From NCBI RefSeq assembly GCF_958295425.1, contig NC_081152.1:1021217-1085216 (forward strand): DNA of 64,000 nt, given 5' to 3'. This stretch comes from Solea solea. Lineage: Eukaryota > Chordata > Actinopteri > Pleuronectiformes > Soleidae. The notes under the pieces were generated by a model that did no database searches, was not told where the DNA came from, and was given only the letters and a program-made list of their open reading frames with translations. Positions within the stretch are counted from its first letter, which is position 1; every line of letters begins with the position of its first letter. Of this stretch, positions 11,151-23,070 are shown one piece after another. Both the position numbers and the translations under genes were made by a program.

Positions 11151-11911
11151 GTTTGTGATTTCTGTATCTGATTTGTTTCACGTTTATTTTAACTTATTTA
11201 ACTCTATTTTTATTATTATTTATTTAGTTGATGTTCAGGTCGTTTCTGGGCCACGCGGTGGAGCGGTGGATTCCTCATATAACAGAGGTGTGCGTCTCTC
11301 CAGACACTGACGTCCACTCTGCTCTGACCGCAGGACGACACGGAGGCCCCGCCTCCAGCAGAAAGTGTGATGAAGTAGACGCGATGATTGATGTGAGCGC
11401 GGAGACTTCCTGCGTCCGTGTTTTCCATCTGTCACTCAGTGAACATCGTTAACGTCAAGCAGAAAAAGAACTTTTTCCTCCTGGAAATAACTCGGGAGAA
11501 AAAAGGAAGACCGCTTTAAGATGAAGTGAACTTTTCTCACAACACTGAGGAAAAAACTCAAACCTAACAAGATCATTATTCTCCAGTAAAACTTACGACT
11601 GTAAACCTAATATTCTGAAAATAGAAACAGGAAAACTTTCGCCTCTGGTTTCGCCTGCGCTACGACTTTTTCCATCCTGAATCTTTTTTCCTTCTCCTCC
11701 TCCTCCTCCTCCTCCTCCTCCTATTTCTTCTTCTTCTTCTTCTTCCTCCTCCTCCTCCTCCTCCTCCTGGAGACGGCGTGTGCGCCGCTGAGTCACATCC
11801 CCCCCTGTTTCCCGTCCTCGGCAGCAGCATGTGTTTGTGGACGTTCTGCAGGTTTCCGCCGCGTCTCGGCAACAGCGAGGCCTTTTTCTCCATCTGTTGT
11901 CTGCTCACGCT

Positions 11912-11957
<46 letters not shown>

Positions 11958-12190
11958 AGAGAGGCGCGCGCGGTGGTGTAGTGGTGGAGAGCATGGGCAG
12001 GTTTCAGCACCAGCACTCACTCTAATGATTCCTCTGACACACATTGGGGCACATCATTCCACTGCACAGCACAGCTTTGCAACTCAAGGCCTCTAAACCT
12101 CGCTCAGACCGCTCAGTGAAACACACTCCTGTGTCCACGTGTGTGTGTGTGTGTGTGTGAGCGCTGAGAGGCTCCTTGGGAATTTTAAGA
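11151..12190. other. Intergenic with CTC/CTT, CA and GT tracts
   Basis: (CTC)n/(TTC)n at about 11,694-11,768, (CA)n at about 11,916-11,955 and (GT)n near 12,140-12,158. A stretch near 11,968-12,000 (GGTGGTGTAGTGGTGGAGAG) resembles the head of a tRNA-derived SINE, but I could not define its body. No gene called. Confidence 0.5.
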
Positions 12191-12740
12191 GTCAAGCTCC
12201 CCTAAATCTCCTTGTTTCAACTTTAGAAAATCAATAGGATAAATATGGTGTTTTCCTCCAGCTCCTCCGCTCGCTGTGGTTACCGGAGCGGAGAATCTCG
12301 CTCTCACCTCGGGCTATGTTTAAAATAATTCCTGTTTTTTTGGGGAGGCTGTGAACGGCCGAGGATCTCAGGTGCAGCGTTTGTCTCGTGCTCGTGTTAA
12401 CATGTGCCATCAGAGAGCGCCACTGGCTAAGACGAGCCATCGACCCGCTCCGTGTGTGAGTCCAGACACCGATCGAAGACGCTCGCTCTCAATATGGATG
12501 CGAGTGTTTGCCGAGCGCGGCCGCGTCCAGCTGCTCCTATTGATTTTTTTTTTTGGGCCTCAATTATATAATAAGAGCTCTGTTCTGGACTTGAGCTTAA
12601 AGCGCACAGTTTGACGAGCGGCCGTGTCCCATAAATCAAGAAAGAAAAAGCATTGGGACTCAAATGAAATGGGATTTTTATCGACAGCTTCACTGAGAGA
12701 TTTGTGCGACTCTGTTTGTGTAGTTTTTTTTCTTCTTCAT
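12190..12740. promoter_or_regulatory. Candidate conserved non-coding block C
   Basis: Complex sequence without microsatellites, with AT-core words (AAATCAATAGGATAAATATG, CTCCTATTGATTTTT, CCTCAATTATATAATAAGAG) in a moderately GC-rich, CpG-containing context. A possible acceptor at about 12,749 (GTGTTTCAG) opens a frame to 13,001, but no matching donor or family likeness was found. Confidence 0.4.
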
Positions 12741-13159
12741 GTGTTTCAGGTGATTGAACCAAAGACACTTCAGCAAAACCACAACTCCAGCTCTCACAAA
12801 TGTGATTCTGAAAAGCCCTCACTTGACTCCTCTAATTGGAACACGTCCACTTTTCTTTCACCGTGTGATCCAATGGAAAGTTTTCTGAAATCCCTAAATA
12901 CTTTATCCTTTAAGGTGTTTAGTTATTGTGAGGAAAAATACAGCAGCGTGACAGGAAAGCCTCAGAGAAGGTGCATTTACATCAACACACTTAAGAACTA
13001 AGTCAATAAAAACAAATCAAATGTTACATATGAATTAACTCATTCAAATTAGACTAAATTGTCTTCATATAACTTAACTTATATGTAAAAAGAGTGTTAT
13101 ATGATGAAGTCGTCAATTTGTCCACCGCACGCACTCAGCTGTCAATCGTGACATTTAAA

Positions 13160-13215
13160 CCCCACTTAAAACTGGACTCAGACCAGACCAGACTGGACCA
13201 GATCAGATCTGGTCT
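13160..13215. repeat. Short inverted repeat around CAGATCAGATCTG
   Basis: GACCAGACCAGACTGGACCA is followed by a GATCAGATCTGGTCTGG arm, forming a short foldback. Nearby sequence is not otherwise recognised. Confidence 0.5.
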
Positions 13216-13339
13216 GGTTTTTTGCACTTTTCCTCTACAGAGCTCCCCCTACTGTTTCGGAGTGCGTATTTTTGTGGCTGTGGAGCCACACCCACATCTG
13301 TTTTTCAACTATTTGTGTTATTTTTTGAATTGTTACAAC

Positions 13340-14297
13340 TAGTTTTATCAAATAATTCAAATATTTAATCCTGATTAATCGCATTAATGTCATAGTTAAC
13401 TCGCGATTAATCGCATTAATGTCATAGTTAACTCACGATTAATCGCATTAATGTCATAGTTAACTCACGATTAATCACATTAATGTCATAGTTAACTCGC
13501 GGTTAATCGCATTAATGTCATAGTTAACTCGCGATTAATCGCATTAATGTCATAGTTAACTCACGATTAATCGCATTAATGTCATAGTTAACTCGCGATT
13601 AATCGCATTAATGTCATAGTTAACTTGTGATTAATGTCAAATTTGTATCTATTGTAAATGTCCCATTATTTCTTCTCATTTTAATGCTCTTATCAACATA
13701 GAAAAGTGGATCTGCTTGCTTTGTGCAGATGTTTTTTTAATGAGACAATATCTCTGTCACCTGCATATTGTGACTTATTCCTCTTATTGTGAGAGCCGCA
13801 CAATAATAAGAGAGGCTGTGTATCAGCCTGCAGTGTGTGAATAAAGTGCCGTGGTTTAATAACGAGCTAATCCGAGCTAAAGGAGCTAGCGGTCTTCGGT
13901 GGTCTCCTCACTACGGTTGGGGGGTCTGCCAGCTTGGTTGGTAACACTGCAGACATCATGACTTGGATGTGGGGAGTGCGTGGACAAATGATCCAGCCCG
14001 CTTGGAGACGGAGAAGCGACTACTAGCTACTACTCTTTAGCCCAAACACGTGTGTGCAGCGTGCCTGTTGTTGTGTTTGTGGTCGAGCTAGATCCAGTGT
14101 GATGTTGTAGTTTTTCTAACGTGACTAGTTGTTGCAACAGCATGTGAACAAAACCACAAAGTTTGCTCGTCCAAAAAGAACGTTAATCTCACGATCAAAA
14201 CATGGACGCCGTTAAAATGGGTTAGTGTTAACGACGTTAATAACACGTTAATAACACGTTAATAACACGTTAATAACACATTTAACTGACAGCACGA
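13340..14297. mobile_element. hAT-like non-autonomous element, copy 1, with 32-bp internal array and 8-bp TSD
   Basis: Flanked by identical 8-bp duplications GTTACAAC (13332-13339 and 14298-14305). The left end is degenerate (TAGTTTTATCAAA); the right end is GTTAATAACACATTTAACTGACAGCACGA, a relaxed terminal inverted pair of GTGCTGTCA type. Inside, about 8 tandem copies of a 32-bp unit (CGATTAATCGCATTAATGTC + ATAGTTAACTCG) occupy about 13,375-13,630. Then comes a unique body (TTTAATGCTCTTATCAACAT..., CTTGGTTGGTAACACTG...) and a run of GTTAATAACAC units. I recognise this TTAATCGCGATTAATCGC texture from many teleost genomes. It has no transposase frame and so depends on other elements to move. 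Confidence 0.75.
13375..13630. repeat. 32-bp tandem array inside the hAT-like element
   Basis: About eight head-to-tail units differing mainly at CGCG/CACG and CGC/CAC positions. There are no unique spacers, so this is not a CRISPR array. Confidence 0.85.
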
Positions 14298-14690
14298 GTT
14301 ACAACAGTTTTCTCCACCTCTGTCACGATGAACGTCTGAATATAATAACACTGTCACTGTGCCGTGAGCTTCTGATTCTGGCTGCCTCCTGCAGACAGTA
14401 GGGGGCAGTGGAGAGAGCCGTTAATCTCCCACACACAACAACAACACAACGTTTCACCGTCACACCGACTCTGACGCTGTTAAAGAAAAGTCCGTCATGG
14501 TTCTGCTTCACAGGGTTTAACACACGCACGTTTACAAAGGTTCGACTTCTACTGTGATCACTAAATAATTGGCTTTAATGGAGAATGATATGTTGGTTAT
14601 AAATGACAGATTAAAGACTGATATTTGACTGTCATTGTAAACCACAGTATTTCATGCCCTAAAGACCTGGTAAACTGAGCCAGCGCAAAC
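14298..14690. other. Intergenic, no gene seen
   Basis: Follows the hAT-like element. Contains the word GCAGACAGTAGGGGGCAGTG near 14,393, a motif type often met in fish repeats. No further structure is recognised. Confidence 0.45.
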
Positions 14691-15300
14691 ATCGACCTAA
14701 TTTAAAGAAGCTCGTCCTTCCTGCAAACGAGAACACCGTCATTATCACCGAGTGCCATCAGACACCTGCGCGACGAGGAGGAGGAGGAGGAGGAGGAGGA
14801 GGAGGAGGCAGGAGCTGTGGACGGCCGGGGGTTCGGTTCAAAGATGGAGGGAGGGAGGGTAATCTGAGCCTTAGATGCTAATCTTGCTACGCTCGGGCAT
14901 TTTGGGGGATAATTGTGGCCCCGGCTGAGCTCAGGTGATGATGCAGGTGAATCCGCCGCTGGAGTTAAGCTCCGCCGCCGTCGCCAGTTTGCTCTTTTCC
15001 CCTCACCTGTCCTTCTTCCTTTGCTTAGTCTTAATCTCTTCTTCCTCCCCGCCGTCAAATCTTTACCCAGAATGCCGCAGTCAGGAGGCAGCAGGAGTAA
15101 TGAGGCCTAATCCCCTGCTGACTGAGGCCTGTTTAAACAGCTCCTGGCTGAGCCGCGCAGTAATGGAGTAATTAACCCCGGCGCCCTCGTACGCCCAGCA
15201 GCTCCACTTCACCACGACGTCCGACCCCCAACGCACGGCCGGCGCGTGCCGGCGGCGCCGCTCTGTCATCGACCTCCGCGCCACGGGAAAATGAAGGAAA
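14690..15300. promoter_or_regulatory. Candidate conserved non-coding block D
   Basis: GC-balanced complex block with a GGA microsatellite at about 14,775-14,808. Features include GATGCTAATCTTGCTACGCT near 14,873, GGGATAATTGTGGCC near 14,907, GTAATGAGGCCTAATCCCCT near 15,097 (bicoid-class TAATCC) and GGAGTAATTAACCCCGGCGC near 15,163. It becomes CpG-rich from about 15,170 to 15,285. Consistent with an enhancer-type element; not tested. Confidence 0.45.
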
Positions 15301-15826
15301 AGTTATTCATGTTCCTGATATCAGCTGATTTAAAGACAACACATGCGTTTATCTGTCTAAATAATACTGAGTAAATTCACCAGAGTGAGCAGCAGGTGGC
15401 GCACAAGTCAGCGTCTTCTTCTACTAATTTGTAGCAGACTGTGCAGCGACAGGTGCAACGCTGTAATAAAATGTCAGTGTTTGAATGACTTCTGTGTTAT
15501 TTACATTATTATACACATTTAATTAGCCTCTGTTTCAAGTCCCTTGAACTGTTTAACTGTACACACTTTACATTCATACATTCTATATTATTCAGTTCCA
15601 TTTATTGTCGTTCATGTTGATGTGTCGTGTTTTATCTGCTGCTCATGTTCTGTGTTTTCTTCGTCTTATTCTTTAGTTTATTCCTGAATGTTGTTTTTTT
15701 AATTCACAGAGATTCATAAAACACTCACAACGCTGAGATGATGAACGTATTAGTTAATGAGTTCATGTCACTGAGTTGTTAAAGCTCGAGTGGAAACAAA
15801 CTCACTGACACCTTCAGTTCAGAGGT

Positions 15827-15857
<31 letters not shown>

Positions 15858-16052
15858 CCACGTGTCTTCATCTGTGAGGAAACAATGTCACGTTCGTATG
15901 TGTGTGCGTGTGTGTGCGTGTGTGTGAGGAGACAGTAAAGGGAGAGCAGCTCAGGTCAAAGGTCACGATCAGTGTTCAGGTGTGAAACATGTCTCTGTGC
16001 ACTGATCTGATTCACGGCACAGTCTGTGTTATTTACTCAGGAAACAATCAGC

Positions 16053-16092
<40 letters not shown>

Positions 16093-16331
16093 TCCCATCA
16101 AGAACACAGGAAGAGCGCGGTGTGATCGCGGCGTGTTGGCGGCGTTTGAAGTGAGCAGCCACTGCACATTACAGCAGATGAAATGCTATCACGCGCGGCC
16201 GCTGAATGGTTTGTGTCATTAAGAGAATAAGGAAAACAGGGGAAACGGAGCGCGCTCACAACCTGCCTCTGAGAGAGAGAGAGACAGAGAGAGACAGAGA
16301 GAGAGAGACAGAGAGAGAGAGACAGAGAGAC

Positions 16332-16362
<31 letters not shown>

Positions 16363-16805
16363 CAGAGAGAGAGAGAGAGATTAAGGCGATGTTCACAGGC
16401 TCCCGTCTGTCAGCACTTCAAAGACGGCGTCGACTCGGCTCGTTTCTGTTCACGCAGCCACTGGAATCACACGCACTGTGAGGCTGTCACTGCTGCTCTG
16501 ACGGGCCCTTCATCAGGTGCACACGCCTTTAATCCAGACACGGATAAATAAATCAACACACACAGGGGTCCTGCCTTTTACAGCGCCTCCTGGTGGCCGG
16601 GTGTCAGCGCGGAAATATCAATAACTCATGAAGCGCGTGAACAAAGGAAGGTCGGATATGAAATATCAGCTCGTTTGTTTCACTCATGACGTCGATTTTC
16701 CTGAATTATCTCAAACATTCACCACAGACTTATTAATGTGTTTCAGCAGGAAAAACACTTCATTATGTTCTGTTTGTATCAAGAGACGAGATGACATGGA
16801 CGCAA
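15300..16805. other. Intergenic with CA and GACAGA microsatellites
   Basis: (CA)n at about 15,827-15,855 and 16,057-16,090; GAGAGACA-type tract at about 16,268-16,380. A moderately complex block at about 16,090-16,260 and 16,385-16,620 has TAATGG/TTAAG words but no clear gene. Long Arg/Glu-rich open frames cover the GACAGA tract only. Confidence 0.5.
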
Positions 16806-16810
16806 AATAA

Positions 16811-17540
16811 TGGTGCTGTCAAACATTACAATATTTAATCATGATTAATCACATTAATGTCACAGTTAACTCGCGATTAATCACATTAATGTCAGAGCTA
16901 ACTCGCGATTAATCGCATTAATGTCACAGTTAACTCGCGATTAATCGCATTAATGTCACAGTTAACTCGCGATTAATCGCATTAATGTCATAGTTAACTC
17001 GCGATTAATCGCATTAATGTCATATTTAATCACGATTAATCGCATTAATGTCACAGTTAACTCACGATTAATCGCATTAATGTCAGAGTTTACTCGCGAT
17101 TAATCGCATTAATGTCAGAGTTTACTCGCAATTAATTGCATTAATGTCAGTTAACTCGCGATTAATCGCATTAATGTCGAAGTTAACTCGCGATTAATCG
17201 CATTAATGTCACAGTTAACTCACGATTAATCGCATTAATGTCACAGTTAACTCGCGATTAATTGCAATAATGTCAGTTAACTCGCGATTAATTGCATTAA
17301 TGTCAGTTAACTCGCGATTAATCGCATTAATGTCACAGTTAACTCGCGATTAATCGCATTAATGTCGTAGTTAACTCTCGACGAATCACATAAATGTCAT
17401 AGTTAACTTGCGATGAATCGCACATTTGTATCTATTGTAAATGTTCCTGGCCAAAAGTTAATCTTACGATAAAAGCATTGGCGCTGTTAAAATGGGTTTG
17501 CGTTAACGCCGTTAATAATGCGTTTAACTTACAGCACTTT
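16811..17540. mobile_element. hAT-like non-autonomous element, copy 2, with expanded 32-bp array
   Basis: Same family as the 13.3 kb element: begins GGTGCTGTCAAAC and ends GCGTTTAACTTACAGCAC, giving a GTGCTGT terminal inverted pair. The internal 32-bp array has roughly 17 units (about 16,840-17,420), twice that of copy 1. Some units are shortened to about 28-30 bp by loss of the CATA/CACA step. The unique body has nearly gone. No exact target duplication was found. Sequence just after it (17,590-17,920) has ATTATCGCAATG/GCGATAATATCG words and may be part of another decayed element. Confidence 0.7.
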
Positions 17541-18067
17541 GTGGATATACCACCAGTGCTTTAGCCGATAACCAGTACGGATATTAGAAATGGGACAATT
17601 TAAAAAATTCCCCACCACGATTATCTCGATCAAAATAATTGCGATTCACGATATTATCGCAATGAGAAAACATGTTTTCGATCGTGTCTGCACCGACAGA
17701 GCTCATAAACATCGCACAGTTGACCCGTTTTTTTAATTTAAAATAGCCCCCCCTTGTGGCACGTGTAAAAAAATAAATGTCTGTATGTTGTCTAATGAAC
17801 GGTATGTTGGCACGTTTCACGTGAAGTATTAAGGTTTTTCTCCAGGCGCTGTTCAACACAATTTATGGCAAATCATTTTATAACGATGAGCGATAATATC
17901 GTATACTGCCGCATCAATCACTGATATATGTATACAGAAGTGTATTTATTTATTTATTTGAACTTTCTACCTTATCTTCTTGGTTGTTATGTATTGAAGT
18001 CCAGTTTAACCTCATCTGTGCGCTCTTTTTAACGATCCCTAAAAGATAAATATTGTTTTTCCCTTGA

Positions 18068-18345
18068 GCTGAAACAATTACTCAAATGAATTGATGACTA
18101 AATTAAATCTAAAATGAATCAGTGTGAAGCTTTTTGATGAAAACAAGATTTCTTGATTGTTTCATGTGGAATATTTTCTTTTCTTTGCTCCATAAAACAA
18201 AGAAATCATTCAAGGTGAACCATTTTTAAGTTTGTGGGTTATCGTCATGTTTTTTAACGTTTTCTGACATTTTATGAACCGAGCGATGACTTGATTAATG
18301 GAGAAAATAATGGACAGATGAACGGATTATGAAAATAGTCGTTAG
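18068..18345 (+). repeat. Family K copy 4
   Basis: A long copy: GAGCTGAAACAATTACTCAA start, TTTGCTCCATAAAACAAAGA core, and TTGATTAATGGAGAAAATAA with a trailing GGACAGATGAACGGATTA end. Together with the 46.3 kb copy it helps define full-length family limits. Confidence 0.8.
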
Positions 18346-19380
18346 TTGCAGTTATTTATTTCTCTTTTCTGTTATTCCTCGAGGACGATTACTGAGCTCT
18401 ATGACAGCGTTTCTTCACGTCTTTATTTGAATGTGTTTGTCTTTTATTTTGGTGATTGAGTTGATGGGCGTGGCATTGAGGGTGGGAGGAGTTTATTCCT
18501 GGTTGCACTGTGTTTTATGAAAGGTTGCTATATATTGTAATTTTCCCTGGACTAATGGACTAATGAAGGGATATCTTATCTTATCTGTAGTGTGGTTGAT
18601 TGATTGATCGATCGATTGATTAAAACACTGAGATCATTGGTCAATGAGCAGCGTGTGTTTTCCACATGACTGTAGAGCAGAGAACAAGCAGAAGAAATGA
18701 AATGAGCAGCAGAGGCAGCGCTGACTGGCGCCGGCTCGTCTCCTCCTCTCGCGCTGGATTGAATTTCAAAGCGTTTCCATCAGTTTCTACAAACAGAAAA
18801 AAATGTGTTGCCTTTCACTAAAGAAGCAGAGATTCCTCCTGACACCGGAGCAGACAGATGAGAGGAGAACACGCGGGTTTGAATTAAAGCTGACACGTCG
18901 ACACGCGGGGAACATCACACACAGGATGGACACGTCAGTCAAGAACACACACACACACACACACAAAAGCAATCTGAGATATCAACAATGAAATAAACAC
19001 ACAGGAGCAAACACAAGCGGCAGCAGCAGCACAGCATGTAGCCAATATCTGTCAATCAATCAATCAATCAATCAATCTAAGTCTTCGTTTTTACTCCGGG
19101 GACGATTAAAAGACCAGAACCAGAGGGTTCTAAACAATTTCCTTCGGGATAAAAAAAAAAAGTATTCTGATTCTAGGAGGATCTTCAGTTCTCAAAGCCT
19201 AGGTCGTGACCCCACAGGTGGTCATGGGAGATTTTTGTGGGTCCCCAAACAAATGAGCAAGAATTTTTCCCCCAACCTTGAAACTAAGTAGTAAATGTAT
19301 GCATATGTCTTCCTAAATAATCTGTGTATTATATGTTGACTTTATGTCCTGATACATGTGGAAATAAAACTGCATACAGG
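18346..19380. other. Intergenic; possible LINE 3' tail
   Basis: Near 18,520-18,590 the sequence TAATTTTCCCTGGACTAATG with trailing TATCTTATCTTATCT resembles the 3' tail of fish non-LTR elements. Short (GATT)n and (AATC)n tracts lie near 18,595-18,620 and 19,053-19,075. GTCATGGGAGATTTTTGTGG near 19,223 recurs in variant form near 22,270. No gene seen. Confidence 0.4.
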
Positions 19381-20195
19381 TCGTTTCTCTGCACTCATAC
19401 ACTGTATATATATATATAAAGTATTATATATTATATATAATGTACTGTTTATGGTCTGTATCACATGATCTTAAAATACACACTTATTATGATTACCTTT
19501 CATTTCAGATAAAACCTGCATTATTTATTAAAATGAAGATATTTACGTGTTATTGACCATCAATACGTTCAAATTCAGCTATAACACTAATAATTAGCTT
19601 TTATATATAGTTTTGTTGATTCAATGTATTTTTGAATAAATGTACATATGTATATATGTATATAGACATAATATTGTGTATTTCAGACATTTATTCAATA
19701 TAATACATCATAAATGTTCAATGCAACAGCCTTTAAAAGCAGGAAAGGTCTATGATGAACATCAAAGACCAGATCGTCTCATGTCACATATATACACTAT
19801 ATACATATATATATGTATATATCTATATATATATATATATGTATATGTGTGTGTATATATATATTATTCAAATACTGACCAGACCTAATGAAATGATTTG
19901 TTTACTAATTAAATGCTGTGTTTTATTTGTAGTAGAAAGTCAGATTTACTCATTTCACAGTACATGATCAGTCGTACACATCGTACAGAAATGTTGTTAT
20001 CGGCTGATATTTGGCCTCGGCGTGGATGTTTTCTTCCTTCCGATAGCAGAAGTGATATTAACTGTTAAGGCGGTAAATTATTCACAAACTTATCCTCGTG
20101 AGTCCACATAGACAAACACACTCTAGAAATATGACGGTGCAGGACCATTAAGAGCTGTAAAAGCAATGAAAGGACGTTCAAATTGAATTTGAAAT
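19381..20195. other. AT-rich intergenic with (TA)n tracts
   Basis: (TA)n-type sequence at about 19,404-19,440 and 19,785-19,865. Tyr/Ile-rich open frames come from these. Nothing else recognised. Confidence 0.55.
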
Positions 20196-20369
20196 ATGAC
20201 AGAAAAAAAACAAGAACAACACACACTCAGAGTGTTGTACCTGTCTGGATGTATTTCTGTTGCGTTCTTTTCATTTTATTTTAACAGGCAAAGCGAGGCA
20301 GACAGAGATCACCACAGCAGAAATACACCACGTCTGAACTGTGAAGAAAAGACAGAGAAAGAGCCGCAG

Positions 20370-21075
20370 CCGCCGCCGCCGCCGTTGTTGTTGTTGCTGT
20401 TGTTGCTGCTGCTGCTGCTGCGTGTGTGTGTGTTTGTTTTTGAAGACCAGTCTGGCAGCGCGGGAGGAAAGAGGAAAAAAGAAGAAGAAGCGCACGCCTC
20501 CCTTTCAGAATACAAAAGATGCCTTAGAGGCAACGTAAGTGAAGTTTTATGCTGATGACTGACTGTTTGACAAACATCGCGGGTGAAAGTACAACTCCAT
20601 TCAGCCTGGAAAATAAATAAACAACTGACAGGGAGAGTACCTGGGTAAAGTGTTCAAAAAAAATCTAATTTATATCCTATAAGAGGAATGTGAGGCACCC
20701 AGGAGGAGGGAGGGAGGGGGGGAGGACAGGGGGGGAGGGTGTAAGTTGTGAAAAATTAAAGGAGACGGATTCAAACTGTCCAATTTCCACATCAAACAAA
20801 CCCTGGGCTCTGTGCTCCTGGAGAGGCTGCCTCATATCCAACACTGCACTCTGAAAAAGGTGCTCCCCCACCTCCTCCTCCTCCTCCTCCTCACCCCCCT
20901 CCCACCCTCCACACCTCCACCTCTTCATTTCATCCACTCTTCAACTCAAGTCCACCAGCAGCAGCAGCAGCAGCAAACCAGTCGTCTTTTTTCTTCTCCT
21001 TCTTCTTCTTCTTCTTCTTCTTCTCTTTTCTTGTGCTCTCTCCATCTCTCTCTCTCTCTCCCTCTCAGTAACCCC
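20370..21075. repeat. Cluster of triplet and CT microsatellites
   Basis: (CCG/TTG/CTG)n at about 20,370-20,420, (CTC)n at about 20,872-20,893, (CAG)n at about 20,956-20,975, (TTC)n at about 20,992-21,025 and (TC)n at about 21,046-21,066. Intervening sequence gives no convincing gene. Confidence 0.7.
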
Positions 21076-21079
21076 CGCT

Positions 21080-21440
21080 CTCTAATTCCCCTAAGCACTG
21101 TACTGGTTACACTAGCCACTGTCTCTCTGCTGCCTAATTATACCCTTGTGAGTCTATTAATCAACTTGTGAATTATTTAAGAAGGAGGAGAAGCTCCTCT
21201 GCCTGTAACTGGCTTTGACACCGTGAAGAGGAGACGCTGAAGAGAAGAGGCAGTGGAGAGGAGGAGGAGGAGGAGGGGGGTGTGACGATGGATAGACAGA
21301 AGAAAGGCAGAAAGAAAGGAAATGGAAAGGTGGAATAAGGGTCTTCTTACACTTACAGTGCTGTGCTGAAGTCTGAGGCCAATACAATGCCCCCATAGAT
21401 GATTATTTTAGTGCCCAATCAATTAATTGCGCGTTTTTGT
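21080..21440. promoter_or_regulatory. Candidate conserved non-coding block E
   Basis: Complex sequence with CTAATTCCCCTAAGCACTG near 21,082, GCCTAATTATACCC near 21,132, TATTAATCAACTTGTGAATT near 21,155 and CAATCAATTAATTGCGCG near 21,416. A short GGA tract interrupts at about 21,255-21,275. Confidence 0.4.
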
Positions 21441-21449
21441 TAATAATTA

Positions 21450-22065
21450 AAAACCCGTTTCTGTGATTTTTCAGCTTCTTAAATGTGAATTTTGTCTGCT
21501 TTCTTTGCTCCATATAACCAAAAAATTCATAATCATAATTTACAGGTTTGAGCAACATTTTTCAGTTTCTACTTTCTGTCATTTTTCAGCTTCTTAAATG
21601 TGAATATTTTCTACTTTCTGTCATTTTTCAGCTTCTTACATGTGAATATTTTCTACTTTCTGTCATTTTTTCAGCTTCTTAAATATGAATATTTTCTACT
21701 TTCTGTCATTTTTCAGCTTCTTAAATGTGAATATTTTCTACTTTCTGTCATTTTCCAGCTTCTTACATGTGAATATTTTCTACTTTCTGTCATTTTTTCA
21801 GCTTCTTAAATATGAATATTTTCTACTTTCTGTCATTTTTCAGCTTCTTAAATGTGAATATTTTCTACTTTCTGTCTATTTTCTCCTTTCTGTCATTTTT
21901 CAGCTTCTTACATGTGAATATTTTCTACTTTCTTTGCTCCATATAACAAACAAACTCAATCATTTTGGTTTGTTCATCATCATTTCCAGGTCTGAGCAAC
22001 ATTTTCTCATATTTTAGTGACAAAACAACCAAATTGAACAGGAAAATAATCGTCAGATTAAAGGA
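21450..22065 (+). repeat. Family K copy 5 with internal 42-bp tandem amplification
   Basis: The TTTTTCAGCTTCTTAAATGT part of family K has been amplified into about 8 units of 42-43 bp (about 21,560-21,925), reading ATTTTCTACTTTCTGTCATT followed by TTTCAGCTTCTTAAATGTGAAT. A single normal 3' part follows (TTTGCTCCATATAACAAACA ... AACCAAATTGAACAGGAAAA). Because 42 is a multiple of 3, the array creates a periodic open frame (NIFYFLSFF...) that is not a gene. Confidence 0.85.
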
Positions 22066-22544
22066 TTACATCATTTCTATGAAAAGAATGAAATTAAATG
22101 AAAATTTCTCATTTTCAGCCATATCTGAAAATCCTTTTCAATAATGTTAAGTAAATGAATTAAAAACATTATTTTATGCTAGTTATTTAAAACATATTGA
22201 CATAAATATGAACTAAAAGGTCAGGAAGACTCAGTAAAATTTGTTTGAGGAGCCAAAAATAATCTCCCGTGACTCATCTGTGGGCCCCGACCCAGTGTTT
22301 GGGAAAAGCAGAAGACTGTTCTCTTTAAAGCTTCATGGAATGAAACCATGATTGAGATTATTGGTAAAATCTGTGTTTGTCCAGGTTTATTTAGAACATG
22401 GTTCCACGTATCAAAGGTTGAGCTGGTAATTAAAATTAAAATGTATTTTTATCGGAAGCTTGATATTATATAATGACCAACTGTCACTCGTATAATGTCA
22501 AAGGTCACAGAATCTGAGACGTAAAACCATCATTTTGTTACGGG
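22066..22544. other. Intergenic, no gene seen
   Basis: AT-rich sequence. Near 22,258-22,285 a segment CTCCCGTGACTCATCTGTGG resembles sequence near 3,853 and 19,215, so part of a common fish repeat is likely. Confidence 0.45.
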
Positions 22545-22948
22545 CCGACAACAGAGACAGTATAATACACACACACACGTATGTATATATAAATCCATAT
22601 ATATATATACATAGAGAAAGAGAGAGAGAGAGAGAGAGAGAGTAATATCCACAGGCAGGTCCCGTGAGGATCAGTGCAGCGCTGCACCCAGACGAGAGAC
22701 CGCCCCCCACCCCCCCCCCCATCAACATTCACCGCTTGTTTTTTCTTTCTTTTTTTTGTGCTGTTGTTGTTGTTTTTTTTTCTCTTCCCACCCTCTATTT
22801 TCATGCATATGTTTTCATGATAAACAGGAAATTCATGAATATATGGAGTGATACGCTGAGCCAGGGAGGGAGGGAGGGAGGGAGGGAGGGAGGGAGGGAG
22901 AGTCAAAGCTGAAGACTGAGGTGAGACACACACACACACACACACACG

Positions 22949-22980
<32 letters not shown>

Positions 22981-22984
22981 CGCG

Positions 22985-23069
<85 letters not shown>

Positions 23070-23070
23070 G
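22545..23070. repeat. Microsatellite cluster ending in a 145-bp (CA)n
   Basis: (TA)n at about 22,578-22,613, (GA)n at about 22,616-22,642, (GGGA)n at about 22,863-22,900 and (CA)n with CG interruptions at about 22,926-23,066. The 184-codon open frame across it is an artefact. Confidence 0.9.

Noticed and set aside
11968..12010. tRNA-like start GGTGGTGTAGTGGTGGAGAG
   Set aside because: Resembles the A-box side of a SINE or tRNA, but no cloverleaf or B box could be built downstream.
16840..17420. Regularly repeated 32-bp units suggesting a CRISPR array
   Set aside because: Units are contiguous without unique spacers and lie inside a hAT-like element in a vertebrate genome.
21600..22017. Periodic Phe/Leu-rich frame (14-residue period)
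   Set aside because: Created by a 42-bp tandem array, whose unit is a multiple of three.
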